Source: Carnegiea gigantea (Eukaryota; Streptophyta; Magnoliopsida; Caryophyllales; Cactaceae). From it: DNA of 64,000 nucleotides. The notes under the pieces were generated by a model. That model did no database searches, had not been told where the DNA came from, and saw only the letters and a program-made list of their open reading frames with translations. The DNA lies in the NCBI GenBank assembly GCA_029747015.1, contig JAKOGI010002301.1:31001-95000 (forward strand), given 5' to 3'. The position numbers were made by a program, and so were the translations under genes. Below, piece by piece: positions 44,672 to 56,649 of the stretch; position 1 is the stretch's first letter; the number at the start of each line of letters is the position of its first letter.

Positions 44672-46326
44672 TTGCTTTAGAATATGCTTTGGACTTATAT
44701 ATGTGGTTAAAATTTTAAAGTAGCTCTGTTCTTATGATCTTAGTCACGTGATATACTCTTTAGTTTATGATTGAGATAACTGATATATGTTCTATTGATC
44801 TTGGTCACGTGATATACTTTTTAGTTTATGATATACTTTTTACTTTATGATTGCCTTAATTTATATCAATAGTGCATGGAAGAAAGCAGAATTTCGAAGG
44901 TGATGTTAGGGAGATATGTATCAATGAAGTTCATTTCAGAAAGTGCATAGGCTCAAGCTATATGGCAAGCTATTTCTCACCCTTATTCTTGTTTGACCTG
45001 TAGTAAGAATCATGCCGATATATATAGAATACAGTCAGGCTTGCACCTCCAACCCATTAGGGTTAGACCTTAATGGACTGGTAAGGGGTGCCAGAGGGGG
45101 TAAAAGTACAAGGACTAGACGAAGCCCAACAGAAAACTCGCCCAATGGATATGAGGTCGACAGGTCCATAAGAGAGCCTATTATATGTCAACCCCTATGT
45201 CTCCCAAACAAAGGAAAATGTGGCCTTTCAGGATTTGAACCCTTGGGGGGAGGGTGGAGACTCTCCAAAGTTGGGATGATAGCCATTGTGCCAAAGTCAC
45301 TTTAGTCACTATAGTCATTCTTAATTATGAACAACTTAAAATGAGAAATGTCTATGATTGAGGGTCGATACTAGAAATCAACTTAAGTTCAAATTTTGCG
45401 TATATCAATCTATAAGTCTCTCTACACTTACCCCGGGGGGGGGGGGACTTGTCACTAATAATGACAAACTTTCACTACGTACAATTATCAAGGGTGCAGG
45501 GTGGGAGAAGAAGAGTTGCTTACCCTATGGATAGAGAAGGAAATGGAAGTGGATGTGATGAAGGCAAAGTCAAGATTTGGCCAGAGTTTTGCTCTTCTTC
45601 AATCTGTTGTGTTGCTTGTGTCTTCTCATGCTCCTTTACCTATTTCAGGTCCCCACACATTTATCACATCTGTCTTACATGCAAGTATATTAAGGAAGCC
45701 AAGAAACTAAATAATTGGGTGTTCCAACTGTTAAGAATAAAGAATTAGGTTAATTAATTTCTGTACCAACTTCACCAGTAAGTTGTTTTGCTCCTGTATT
45801 GTTCTTCCCTGCCAAAATCTACATCATTAGTAATTTTGATTTCCTACCCAGAAGATTAATTAACATATTCGGATCAAGCGATATTTCAGATTTTGGTTTA
45901 CCGTTTTGTGGAGCTAAGATATGGATTCATGCATAAGTTGGTTTGTAACAAAAATGTAAGACACATACAGATTCTGATGGTGGTTTCAAGGCGATGCAAC
46001 TGCATGATATGAAACTGTTCAAAAATCCAGCATACTATTTAGTAGTTAGCAATACCTTCTTGCTTCTTATTCTCTTAAGAGTTGTGTCAATCTGTTGCTC
46101 CAGCTGTTGGAGTTCCCCTCAAGGTCATTGCATCAATCTCTTTTCCTACATAGTGTCTGCAAAATGTTATCTACAAATTAGGGTTACATTTGCTGAGACA
46201 AATCTTATAAAATCACTTGCTTTAGAATATGCTTTGAACTTATATATGTAGTTAAAATTTGAAAGTAGCTCTGTTCTTATGATCTTAGTCACGGGATATA
46301 CTTTTTAGTTTATGATTGAGATAACT
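44672..46326 (+). repeat. Direct duplication inside CACTA 2
   Basis: 44672-44788 and 46217-46326 are near-identical, sharing TTTAGAATATGCTTTG, AGTAGCTCTGTTCTTATGAT and TATACTYTTTAGTTTATGA. Each copy ends in its own local tandem repetition: GATATAC..TTTAG in the first, AACTTATATATGTTCTGTTA in the second. The 1.4 kb between them contains the SINE-like insert. Confidence 0.75.
45012..45305 (-). mobile_element. tRNA-related SINE-like element
   Basis: The minus strand has an A-box-like TGGCACAATGG (45293-45283) and a perfect B box GGTTCAAATCC (45241-45231), about 40 bp apart, followed by 200 bp of unrelated body and an ATATATAT tail. That is the layout of a plant tRNA-derived SINE. Cloverleaf pairing is poor, so it is not a tRNA gene. 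The body contains AGGTGCAAGCCTGACTG, resembling 3' parts of some plant SINEs. Target duplication not resolved. The 97-codon plus-strand frame over it is not a gene. Confidence 0.55.
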
Positions 46327-46388
46327 TATATATGTTCTGTTAACTTATATATGTTCTGTTAGGAGAACTACAACTTTGGAACAATGAT

Positions 46389-46551
46389 ATAATAATTATT
46401 ACTTTGTTTTCTGTTGAACGGTTCAATTCACCAATCATTACTGAGTTGAAATCTGAACAGAAACACGCGTTTGATCAACATGTCGCGAGCACTACACAAA
46501 TCATTACTGAGTTGAAATCTGAAGTGCAGTTATATCGCATGGCATTTTGAG
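46389..46551 (+). pseudogene. Coiled-coil remnant of a CACTA accessory protein
   Basis: A short exon-like frame reads RFNSPIITELKSEQKHAFD and TTQIITELKSEVQLYRMAF before a stop. It contains an internally repeated IITELKSE unit. This resembles C-terminal coiled coils of Transposase_24-type proteins, so CACTA 2 may be an internally deleted derivative of a full element. Later exon-like pieces (YSGAFGMCGTNPMVG near 46690; APETASGDGGHVSTDD near 47490) would be its tail. Confidence 0.4.
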
Positions 46552-46884
46552 CACAAGTATCTGTTATGTGTTGCACAAGTTCGTTTGGAATTTTGATTAC
46601 GTTAAGTGAGTTATTTTTATTGGTTATAACTAACAGTTTCATAATGTTAATTTGTTAAAATGTTATATTCCTACTTTTAATATAAATGTATTCTGGAGCT
46701 TTTGGAATGTGTGGTACAAATCCAATGGTAGGAACTAACGATTATGCTTATGCTCCCACTATGCCAAACACACAGGTATGACTTGATTATTTTTGTACTC
46801 TGTAAATTTTGTGGGATTTGAATTATTTGGGATACTTGGAGATTGGATTTTTAGAGATTGGATTATTTGGGTGGAGATTCTTTA

Positions 46885-47070
46885 TTTGTTTGATTGGGCA
46901 TAGTATGTTGCTTGCTGTGTGGAGATTGCTATGATTTTGATGTGCTACTGGCTTCCCTGGATGGACATGTTTGATCATATGATTTTGATTGGGCATCGTA
47001 TGTTGTTTTGCTGTGTGGAGATGGGATTATTTGTGCGATTTGTTTGATTGGGCATCGTATGTCCCTGCTG
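46885..47070 (+). repeat. Local tandem-like repeats in CACTA 2
   Basis: GATTGGGCATMGTATGT occurs three times (about 46892, 46988 and 47046), with GCTGTGTGGAGAT between copies. AT-rich surroundings, no gene. Confidence 0.7.
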
Positions 47071-48249
47071 GGCTTTTTTTTGGTAGTGTGAGCAGTTATA
47101 TTGTACCTGATGGACCCAATAACCAAAGCGGTAGATGTTGGGTTTTAAATAATAATCCTAACTCTCCTGGACTTGCTCAGCTACTAGCCCTTCTAGATTG
47201 GTTTTTGCTTGCCCTCCTAGTTAATTAGCGACAATTGAAGGAGAGAGTGGAAAATATAGTTTCTATCTACTTATCTGCAAACATCTAAATTTAATTGGAT
47301 AACTTGGGGTTTTTAGGGGCTAAATGGTGAACCATTTCATTTTGAAAGTGAACTTTTCATTGAAATTGCATACTTATTGTTAATTTCTTGTTATGTCAAT
47401 GTGATTATTTGGGCTAATTCTTTTTTTCACAATTTCGATTCTTTTTATGTCTATTTCTCCTCATAGATTGTTGTTACTATATTTGTAGGCCCCTGAAACT
47501 GCTAGTGGAGATGGAGGACATGTTTCGACAGATGATAGTCTTGCTTGATTAAGGAGGAAGAATACAAGCAATGTCAAGTTCATGCCTTGGTCATGTTGTT
47601 TGCATAGTACTATATCAAGGTCAAGACTACAACCTAGCTAGTCATTTTTTGCAACTATAGTTGGGTTGTTTTTGGACATGTACATGCTTCTAGCTAATCA
47701 TTTTTTGGAACCATAGTTGGGTTATTTTGGGACATGCACATACTCAGAAAGCATTGGTTTAGTATTTGGGTAGACGAAATTCTTTGTGCGTATGACATGA
47801 TACTGAACTTGGCATATGCTTCCTAGTGGTCGAACAATACTAATTACTAATTATATATCATTTATGTTTGATTTGTGACAGGATTATTGCTTATGTAACA
47901 CCTTTTTATTATTCTGATTCTCTCTCCTTCTAGACAGTTGAGATATATATATATATTGTTCATTATATGTGTGCGTGGAATATGTTTCTGCTGGGCATCA
48001 ATAATCAAGGAGTTTTTCCTTTTTTAAATAAAATTACTTTTGGGCCCTTGTGATGTTACAAGCGGAGTAGCAGACTGTGACAGCTTTAAACGTCACTAGC
48101 CCTGCGTTGTGCCACAAAAATCCTTAGTGACATGTTGGGATGCGACGGCTATGTTACACATTGGTTTTTTTTTCCTTGCAACGTGTTTAAGCGGAGCTAA
48201 TTCACCCAAATAACCGTCCCTACTGGTTTTTTTTTTTGTTTTTGGGGTA

Positions 48250-48446
48250 ATGGTGATAAGAAAGGCTCCGACACATGTTGTAACCAAAAACAAAGGAAGA
48301 AAAACAAAAGAAAGAAAGCTGCCCTAGGATGGGGGATCCGGCTGGTTCACCGTGCACACAATGTATGAATATTTATATACTACAATACGCTTACATGAAG
48401 GAAAAAGAAGAAAAGCCAAAAGTTAAGGACCGAGCTGGGTTCCCCA
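48250..48446 (+). other. Short Tat segment between CACTA 2 and CACTA 3
   Basis: Only 197 bp of the host Tat element separate the two transposons. It aligns with 60806-61003 of the second copy (AAAGGAAGAAAAACAAARGA, CAATRYATGA, GAAAAGCCAARAG). Confidence 0.8.
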
Positions 48447-51400
48447 GACTACAAGAAAATTAATTTTTTGTAGCAATTTACTTGTGACAAATTTAAAATT
48501 GCTTCAATAATCTTAAGATAATAAAATATTTGTAGCAAAATAAATACTGCCACAAAACGTGGGTCTATTGTGGCCATTATTTAAAACTACCACTAAAGGC
48601 AGCATAAGCTTTATTCCATTAATATGCGGGCGTGCACTGCACATAGACTGAAATTTACTGTTGAACAAAATTCTCTCCTTTATTTTGTTTGGAATATTTC
48701 GTAAATATTTCTCACCCGAAATCTATTGTAATTTCCTAGATCTGGCCATCATCAAATGCACTCATCTTTGAATTCAAGCAATTCTGCTCCAATTAGTTTT
48801 CGCGCCTCCTTCGCATATGCAATTCTCTGATGTGCAGCTTCCTCCTTCCTCCCAAACATGCATTCTCTCCCTAGCAAGCAATCAAGGGGGACTCGAAGAA
48901 CGCGGTCATATTATCATGCCGAGTATTCCTATTCATACGTCTTTTTCTCTAATGGGAATGAAAATTCCTAATTCTAGTCAGTTCAAACATTATTCTCTTT
49001 CCAGAATTAATAGTTTGATTAGGGTTTCGGTCGATGAGCTGATAATTGAGATAACTTATTTCCTTATATACGTACGGCCTATTTTTTTTTTTGTGATAAG
49101 ATGCAACTGTAAGTTATAAGAAAATGTAAGATGATGTAAATAGCCACAAGGAGTTGTAGGAGTTGTAAAGAAAATGTAAAAATATATAAGAAGCTACAAG
49201 AGCCTGTAAGAAGCTATAAGGATTTGTCAAATAAATAAAAATTTATATGAATATAATTTTTAGATATGTATGCATAATTGTTGGTTTTTAATGTATGATT
49301 TCTGAGATACATTATTTCATGAAAGTAAATTATATGTAATATGTTCATGATATTTATGAAATTAATTTTATACCATCACTAAACAAATTATTTTTTAACA
49401 TTATAGAAACAAATTTTGTTTTTTCACAATTATTGTTTTGGATGAGAAGAAATAATATTGAAGTAACATAATTAATGAAACTAAACCTTTAACCAAGTTA
49501 ATTAAATAACAACAAAATAAGTTCAAGCCCACAAACTTATAAAACCAAATATATTCTACACTTGCTGTGTTTTTTTTTTAATTAACATTAGTTTCACCTC
49601 CCTATAAACATTGTTGTTTTTGTTATTGTATTAACTTCACCTCCGTATAAAGAAATTAAAAAATTATTTTCTCAACAAAATTGAATAGAACCCTTAAAAT
49701 GATATCCTTTTTCTAAATAATTTTAAATTGATGCTTTAACATAATGCCTCAAATGAGAGCAGAAGCTTGAGATAATCGTTACTTATTGTACTCTCCCTAA
49801 TTTTATTATTCTGCATAAAAATGGCATATCAAACTCAGGGATCCAAATACGGATGAGCTACTCAATGCTCAATTATACAATGATAGCAATCAAATTGCCA
49901 TAGATGAACTTATGGATGAAACAACTAAAATGCTTTTGTCACCTCCAGTTCAACTATTTTCATATATGATTTGTGTTGAAACTCAAACATGAATGCAATT
50001 ATTGTATAATTTTAGAACCATGTTAGCTTATTTTCTCTATGGTGACATATATGACTCACGTTGAAACTAAAATATAATTTACCTTATTAAAATTTGTTTT
50101 TATGTTTATAGAAATATTATGTTCATAAAAATATATACAGATTTTTCATACAAATAGTATTTCAAAGATATATACAAATTTTTATAAATATGAGAAAGAA
50201 CCAATGACAAGTTGAATGTTATAAAAAACATATAAGGAGAAGTCAGCAGATGTGAAAAGACGTAAAGAGATGTAAGAGGATGTAAGAATTTTGTTAAAGA
50301 ACTAAAGAGTTCTAAGGAATTGTAAGAAGCTATACGGAGATACAAGTTGCAGCCTAAATACTCACGGTTGTGAAAAAAGAATATGGCCTTGAAGTAGTTC
50401 ATAAATAGCAATAATGAGATAAAGTTTCCTTATTTGACATGCTCCTTTGCGGAAAGTTGGTATTCTAATTTCATTATAAACCATAGCTAATGATAATAGA
50501 GAAGTAAAATCTTATTTGTATATAATAGTGGCAATTAGGTGTGGGGAAGAATCTTATGAGATCGAAACTGCTACAGTAAGTAGAATCATCTGCTCCCCAA
50601 AACCATGCATTTCATTCCTTTTATTCTAAAGAGTCAAAATATTTGCCAAGAATAAAGATTTCTATGCTTTTTTCTCTTTCTTTTTTCTAATGCTTATTCT
50701 CAAATCATTAGACATCTAATCCTTGAAGTATTCACTCAATGTGCTCAAAACTGTATAGCTAGTTCTCTTAGTGTGCATGGATCTTGCCCAAATGTGTTAC
50801 GTATTATCACAAGTTACTAAAAGAAGTTTACTATCCTTAGTCTATTCCTTGCAGAAAGTAATAAACTTAAGTTTAAATTGATATAATTAACTTGCCAAGT
50901 AGTCTAGTTAAGGTCAGAAGCCATTATTTCCACCTTAGGGGTCACCAATTTCATCCAAATTGGAACTACTAGCTTATCCACCTCTTTGTCAACTTCTTGT
51001 TTCTGCCTAAGAGCGTAAGACATGGCCATTGCTAAAAAGTTTAGGATTGCTTGTTTTAAGAACATCGATATGTAAATTATGTTTTCTAAACTAATGAAGA
51101 CCATATGTGAATTTACCATGGATTCACATTATTCTATAGTACTGTTAAAGATGATGAATGATAATAGAATGCATATTTATTGCAATTTGTAGCCCGTTGC
51201 TCTAATATTTCGACCAAGAATTCAATTTTGTGTACTCTTTGTTTCATTTTTGCTATTTTTTCCTTTTTGTGTGAGATGGGGGCATTAAGTTGTTGATTTT
51301 GGAGGCTTGTATTTTAGTCACTGATGTTAGCTATTATATTAGAGTTGGTTATTGTAGAATATGTGGCATTGAGAATGTTAGCTTCCCATGTTGTAGACCT

Positions 51401-53350
51401 GTGCTGCTTTTGGCTACCTTTTTCTTTGATGTGTTCTTTGAGATCTCCTAACGGAATTAATTATTCCTTACACTGATCCAAGGTTTGTAAATCTTATCAA
51501 ACTTGTTAGTCCCCTAACTACACATGCTCATATATTTCATAAATCTTGAGGCAGATTATTTGAGTAGTGCTTGCATATAGCTTCATGTGGAAACTAAACT
51601 CATTACTCCTCATCAAGAGCCAAGCAGTGCAGGAAGACAGCTGAGTCAGAAGACAAGTTTTAGAAAGACTTGGCCCCTAAAAACCTAAATGTGATAGATC
51701 TTGATCAGCTATATTTTGTCATAATTAGTGGTAGAGGAACGTAGAGCTCAAACCATTCACTTCAATGTTTGATTTCCTTTGCTGCGTTTCTGTTTTGCTA
51801 GTGGTTCTATTTTCCTTGAGTATGCTAGTGGCATGATTAATATTTCCATCAATGTTGTTCGGTTTACTATGATATGCCATCATAGTTGTTTGTTGCTAGT
51901 GTTGTCATAAGCCTATGTTTGGGAATAGGTACTTGTTCTAGACTTGGTCAGACATGATGGTCTCTGTGTTTCGATAATCTTCAGTATCTTTGGTTTATTG
52001 AACTATTGAGGCACTCTCTAGTTAATATGTGATCTTCAACTATTATGCTGCTTTTATTTTTTCTATGGGCATGCTATCCCATATTTTGTTGTTTTACGTT
52101 ACGTTTTTAATTCACAAGATACTTAAAAGGATAATGCTTGTTTAAACTTGTATATTTTTGTTGTAGATATATAGATTATGGTGGATAATCTGAAACACTT
52201 GGAGCAAAGACAACAAATCATCTTGATGATGAAGGCTTATGATTTAAACTATTTGAGTGGTGGCTGCCATGCATATTTTGCTGGACGGAATAGTAATCTA
52301 TTCTCAATTTATCCATCAGATAAGTTTGATATTTAGGAGCTGTTGAGTATCTGCTGTCTAACTGTATCAGGGTCGAATTCTTGTGTTGTAAAATTTTTCT
52401 GTGTATAAATACTTGAATTGCTGCCCTTCTTGTCTAGTTTACTCTTTATATCTATTGCAATTCTCATTTAGCAGCTTTCAAGTATGTGATGTCGCTATAA
52501 GTTCCTGCAATCGAGCAGGCACCGACAGCAACTTCTGGCTATATAAAATGACTGTACTTCATCATAATCATTGCACATATTTTGTTTAGCCGCTAGTACT
52601 TATCTAAATTTTTTGTTCTTTGTTGTGGATCTATGGTGCTTGTCTTGGACAATGCAAACATAATGAACAACTTGGCATTAAGAAAACTAAGGATCATGTA
52701 CATGTCATTTTCCCCTCCCCCCACCCCCCCGGGGAAAAAAATTGAACACCATTTTTGGTCTTGTCATAGTTGCTAGTTATGAAGAAAGTGTGATTATCAA
52801 CATTTCCCTAGCTACTTTGTTGACGAAATTCATGCATGGAAAGATATATATCAATGATTTTTTTTTTTTCTATGACTCTGTTTCCTTTTACTCCATTTCC
52901 TTTATTTTTATTTATTAAGATATGATTCGTGAATTTTAATTTCATTACAGCTTATATTGATAGATTTTTCTTTTAATACAATTATTATAATAGTTTAATA
53001 GGGGAAATTAAGTAACCACAAATAAATTTTTGCACCAAAATATTACCTGTAGCAAATCAAATTTGCCACAGATATTATTCTTTTGTAGCAAAAGCACTTT
53101 GATGGCAAGATTAAGCATGCCACAAGTTATGAGATATTGTTGCAATTTAGCAATTGTGGCAATCTTAAATTTGCCACTAAAGCTGTAAATTTTGTGGCAA
53201 TTATAAACTTGGCACAATAGGCTTTTTGCAACAAGGTATTTGTGGCAATGTTGTGGCAACTTCTCAAAATTCTACAAAATGTTATTGTAGCAAAATTTAA
53301 GCATATTGTCGTAGAATTTACTACTACAAAAAATTGACTTTCTTATAGTG
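48447..53350. mobile_element. CACTA transposon 3 (4.9 kb, non-autonomous)
   Basis: The left end GACTACAAGAAAATTAAT (first base mutated from C) and the complement of the right end, CACTATAAGAAAGTCAAT, form a long terminal inverted repeat that continues into TTTTTTGTAG on both sides. A perfect 3-bp duplication CCA flanks it (48444-48446 and 53351-53353). The intact Tat copy reads across at about 61003. Subterminal regions (48470-48600 and 52990-53330) are packed with TTGTAGCAA and TTGCCACA/TGTGGCAA motifs. I see no transposase. A short frame after a 3' splice-like site at 52165 (MVDNLKHLEQRQQIILMMK) is unrecognised. Confidence 0.9.
49102..50351. other. AT-rich block with inverted ends inside CACTA 3
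   Basis: The block begins TGCAACTGTAAG and ends TACAAGTTGCA, an inverted pair. Both flanks carry runs of related short units such as GTAAGAAGCTATAAGG (49190-49225) and AAGAAGCTATACGGAG (50320-50336). It may be another nested element. No ORF of note, and no clear target duplication found. Confidence 0.4.
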
Positions 53351-54564
53351 CCAAGTAATACAAGACATGTAGTAAAATCCAAGCTCTTCAATCAAGGGGC
53401 ATGCAACAAGAAGAAACAATAGAAAGTGGAGGCGAGAGGACTTGACCAGGTTCAAAATGGAATCAATCTCACATACACAAACATCATGTCTAGCACAAGA
53501 GAGCAATAAGAGCAAAAGCGAGAAAAAGTCAAGGGGAAGTGGAATCTGGCCAAGTTCCCCATGCGAGAATGACAATAAAGAAGAAGCCAAATTTGACTAT
53601 CAAAGATCCTTGCAAACAAGAAGGAGTGAAACCAGATGCCATGGGACCCGACTAGGATCTTTGGTACTCAAACATCACATGCATTGCCATTAATTCTAAG
53701 GAAAATCAAAGAGCAACATCTAAGGGTTCTCAATGCAACTAACAAGCAAACAAAAGAAAAGGAATCTACTTACAAAGGTCCTAAAATGGTTATCAATTCA
53801 ATGATTGGAAGATGAATGAATTCAGAATTTGTTAGACCAGCGAAAGGTCAAATCCAAACTTCTCTAGACTGACGAATGAAAAGCTAACCCGATGAAAGGT
53901 CTGCTGGAACATTAAAAGGTTTCTGCTAAACTAGGGAAAGGTTAACATCCAGAATCCACTAGAACGGCAAAAGATCAATACCAACATCTGCTAAATAGCG
54001 AAAGATCTGCTAGATGGGTTAAAGATCTGCTACACCGGCGAAAGGTCAAGTTCATAATCCGCTAGACTAGCGAAAGTTCCGCTAGATCAATCAAAGATGT
54101 GCTACACTAGTGAAAGGTCAAATTCAGAATCTGCTAGCCAATGAACGGTCCACTATACCGGCAAAAGGTCAATACTAGACTCCGTTAGACATGCAAAAAG
54201 TTCGGTAGACCAGCAAATGGTCAACTAAGTTGCAAAAGGTTGATGTCCAGATCCGCTACACCAGCGAAAGGTCTGCTAAGTTGACGAGAGATTAATATTA
54301 GAGTTTGCTAGACTGGCAAAAAATATGTTTGCTAAACCAGTTAAAGGTTGACATTCGGATCCATTAGACTGGCGAAAGGTCCGCTAACCAGTGAAAGGTT
54401 TACATCAAGATTTGCTAGATCTATGAAAGGTCTGTCTGACCAGTGAATGTCAACATCAAGATCTGCTAGACTAACGAAAGGTTCACTAGAGAATTCATAA
54501 GATAGCCCAAACAGGTAAGTGCAAATGCCATCTACTTTGGCCCTCACCTTGCTCAGGCTTGGTC
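53351..54564 (+). repeat. Tat copy 1 minisatellite-bearing 3' UTR
   Basis: After about 470 bp that match 61004-61440, an array of imperfect units starts near 53828 and runs to about 54490. The core is GCTAGACYRGCGAAAGGTC, spaced at about 21 bp or at longer intervals where TTGACATCCAGATCC-like linkers intervene. Divergent units and CTAGA/GCGAAAGG cores identify it. Variable tandem repeats just before the polypurine tract are known from Tat/Ogre elements of other plants. Confidence 0.85.
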
Positions 54565-54576
54565 AAAGTGGGGGCT
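54565..54576 (+). promoter_or_regulatory. Polypurine tract
   Basis: AAAGTGGGGGCT directly precedes the LTR start TGTACACACC. It primes plus-strand DNA synthesis and fixes the start of the 3' LTR. Confidence 0.8.
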
Positions 54577-54579
54577 AAT

Positions 54580-55905
54580 TGTACACACCTCAAAATGGCT
54601 TCTCCAATTTTTATAAAATATCCGATGAGAAAAAATTATACCTCTATGTACACATTTGGGGGCTGAACAAAATAACCTTAAAATTCATAGTCAAATAGGG
54701 GGGAAAAAACGATAATAGGAAGAGGAAAAAGGGATCACGGTGCCCAATGCACTTGACCCGGCTGGGTTCCATGCCAGGAACCCGACCGCATTCTATATCC
54801 GCGAAGTGCTTGGGTCCCACCTCCCATTATCCTAGTCAAACTCCCCTTAGCAGAGTTTGACCGAAGAGCCTACTTATTCAAATTAAGCCTACTATGGGTT
54901 GAAGTAGGAATCCTTTTCCTTAGTTTATTGGTTTGAGCACTATAAAAAGGGGGTTGCCCCTAGGGTTAACCACCATGAAAAGTGTGAGTGAAAGGTCAAA
55001 AAAACTAGATAGAAACACTAGAGACAGGCTCAACAATTTGAGAGAGAATTTGAGAGAAAATACTCTAAAACTCGAGCGGCATTAAGAGTGAAAGATTGGT
55101 TGGTCCCTAAAGACGCGTTCCCAAATGAGTTGGGTGGGTCATCCTAAGGGAAAGATATAATCTTCCCCGCACTTTTTATATCTACCTTCCTTCTCTTTGC
55201 TCTATTTAATTTCATGTTTTACAAAGATGTGATCTTTAGTTAGTTTCATCCCCGCCCACTATAATATTTTGAATTATTCTTTTAATTCCTTTAAACTGAT
55301 GTTGTACTTTTTATTCTATTAGTTGAGTTAGTTGAACCTAATATGCTGTATGTTTATCGTACTAAGTGTAATTAGATTCTAGTTTTCCGTATTGATTAGT
55401 GGAGGCAATCGATGATGATGGGCAATGATGTAATGTATTTCATCATGTTATCGTACCTTGACCTCCGAATCTGGATCCTCAGTATGAGCGTATGGAGTCA
55501 TATGATCTCCAACCTAGGGATTATTTGGGGTCTTCTGAAAGCCTAATTGGATCGAGCTTGTTGTACCTTTCAGTGTCCCTTCTGTTTATGGTCCATATGA
55601 ACCTATTTTCACTTCAATTATCGCTCATATTTTTATTTTTCTTTTCGGATTGAAGCAGAATAGGTTCAGTATCCATGATAATGCTAGTGTATAGACTAGG
55701 AACTCGTGCCTAGCTTTGGTTGAGGAACACATAGAACTGGACTTAATTCTAGCCGAGGAACTTGTTAGCTCAATCCAGTTGTGCTGCTGTAGTTTGATCT
55801 TCAAAAAAAATCAGTGTGAATCCGAATACCGAGCAAGTGAGTCCAACCATTCTTGGAAGACTGCACCGGGGGGTGAACCTCGGGGTGTGGCGTTTAGTCT
55901 TTACA
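54580..55905 (+). repeat. 3' LTR of the Tat-like element (1326 bp)
   Basis: The LTR starts TGTACACACCTC after the polypurine tract and ends GTCTTTACA at 55905. Its last 200 bp resemble the 5' LTR remnant at 16529-16754. A TATA box TATAAAAAGG lies at 54941-54950, placing the transcription start near 54975. The 101-codon frame at 55716 is LTR sequence. Confidence 0.8.
54941..54950 (+). promoter_or_regulatory. LTR TATA box
   Basis: TATAAAAAGG in GC-richer surroundings, 361 bp into the LTR, where a U3 promoter is expected. Confidence 0.6.
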
Positions 55906-56649
55906 AATATGAATATATTTTATACAATAATCTGCAAGCAATATTTAAATATGTTTCATATGGTAAGTTATATTGCATAAATAGGTTTTATGAGGCAACG
56001 TTTTATGAATACGTTTCATGAAATTTAAATTCCTAATATTATCAATGTGTTTTATGATTTACAAGTAACAAGTGAATGCATTTCATATTAACTATTGCTA
56101 TATAAATGTGTTTTATATAATGTTAAGCTATTGGGTTTTTATGAGTTCCATTTGTGACATAATGTTATACATATATATAATTTCATCTTATATTTTTGTG
56201 AATATGTTTTGCAACATAGCTTTATGTTATTATGCAAATTTTCTATAATGATATAAATGTTTTGTCTGTTATATGTAATAATGTATTATAAAGTTTCAAA
56301 TGGCAATTACGTAACACATTACCATGGTTATATAAAGTAGTTTAATGTAATCATATAACTTCATATAAATCTAATTTATAAGATAAAGTTGAATATGTTT
56401 GTGATATTTCTCAACCAAAATGTTAATTGGTTTAACAATTATGTGCTTTGCTAGCATTGATGAAAATTGTGGTAACTAAATTTAGAAATTTCTAATTTGT
56501 GTTCGTATGTGATGATTATGAGCTTGCTAAAATTTTCGATCATACAATATGAACGATTAAGGTTTTGATGATGTAATTATTGGAAAATATACCTAAAGTT
56601 CATATTTTTATATATACTTCAAGATATGACAACTACTACTTGCTTAGTG
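55906..56649. other. AT-rich spacer, no gene
   Basis: Degenerate repeats of a TTTTATGAATATGTTTCAT-like unit recur from 55906 to about 56250. The rest is AT-rich without a recognisable signal. Confidence 0.5.

Larger units (their letters stand above)
43559..48249. mobile_element. CACTA transposon 2 (4.7 kb, non-autonomous)
   Basis: The left end is CACTACAAAAAAAATAGCCA. The right end is poorly preserved (TTTTTGGGGTA), but inside it AACCAGTAG on the complement matches AGCCAGCAG of the left end. A 3-bp duplication ATG flanks it (43556-43558 and 48250-48252). The intact Tat copy reads across this site near 60806. The interior has a leader-like region (43830-44240), a SINE-like insert, direct duplications and a short coiled-coil coding remnant, but no transposase core, so it depends on transposase from elsewhere. 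Confidence 0.7.

Noticed and set aside
45231..45293. tRNA gene on the minus strand
   Set aside because: A and B boxes are present but stems do not pair as a cloverleaf and the spacing is long; a SINE is more likely.
44668..46326. The two 115-bp direct repeats as LTRs of a small TRIM element
   Set aside because: No TG...CA ends, no primer site or polypurine tract, and the duplicated units end in local tandem repeats; simple duplication is more likely.
48817..49119. 100-codon plus-strand ORF near the left part of CACTA 3
   Set aside because: No homology recognised, it runs into the AT-rich block at 49102, and neither codon pattern nor context supports a gene.
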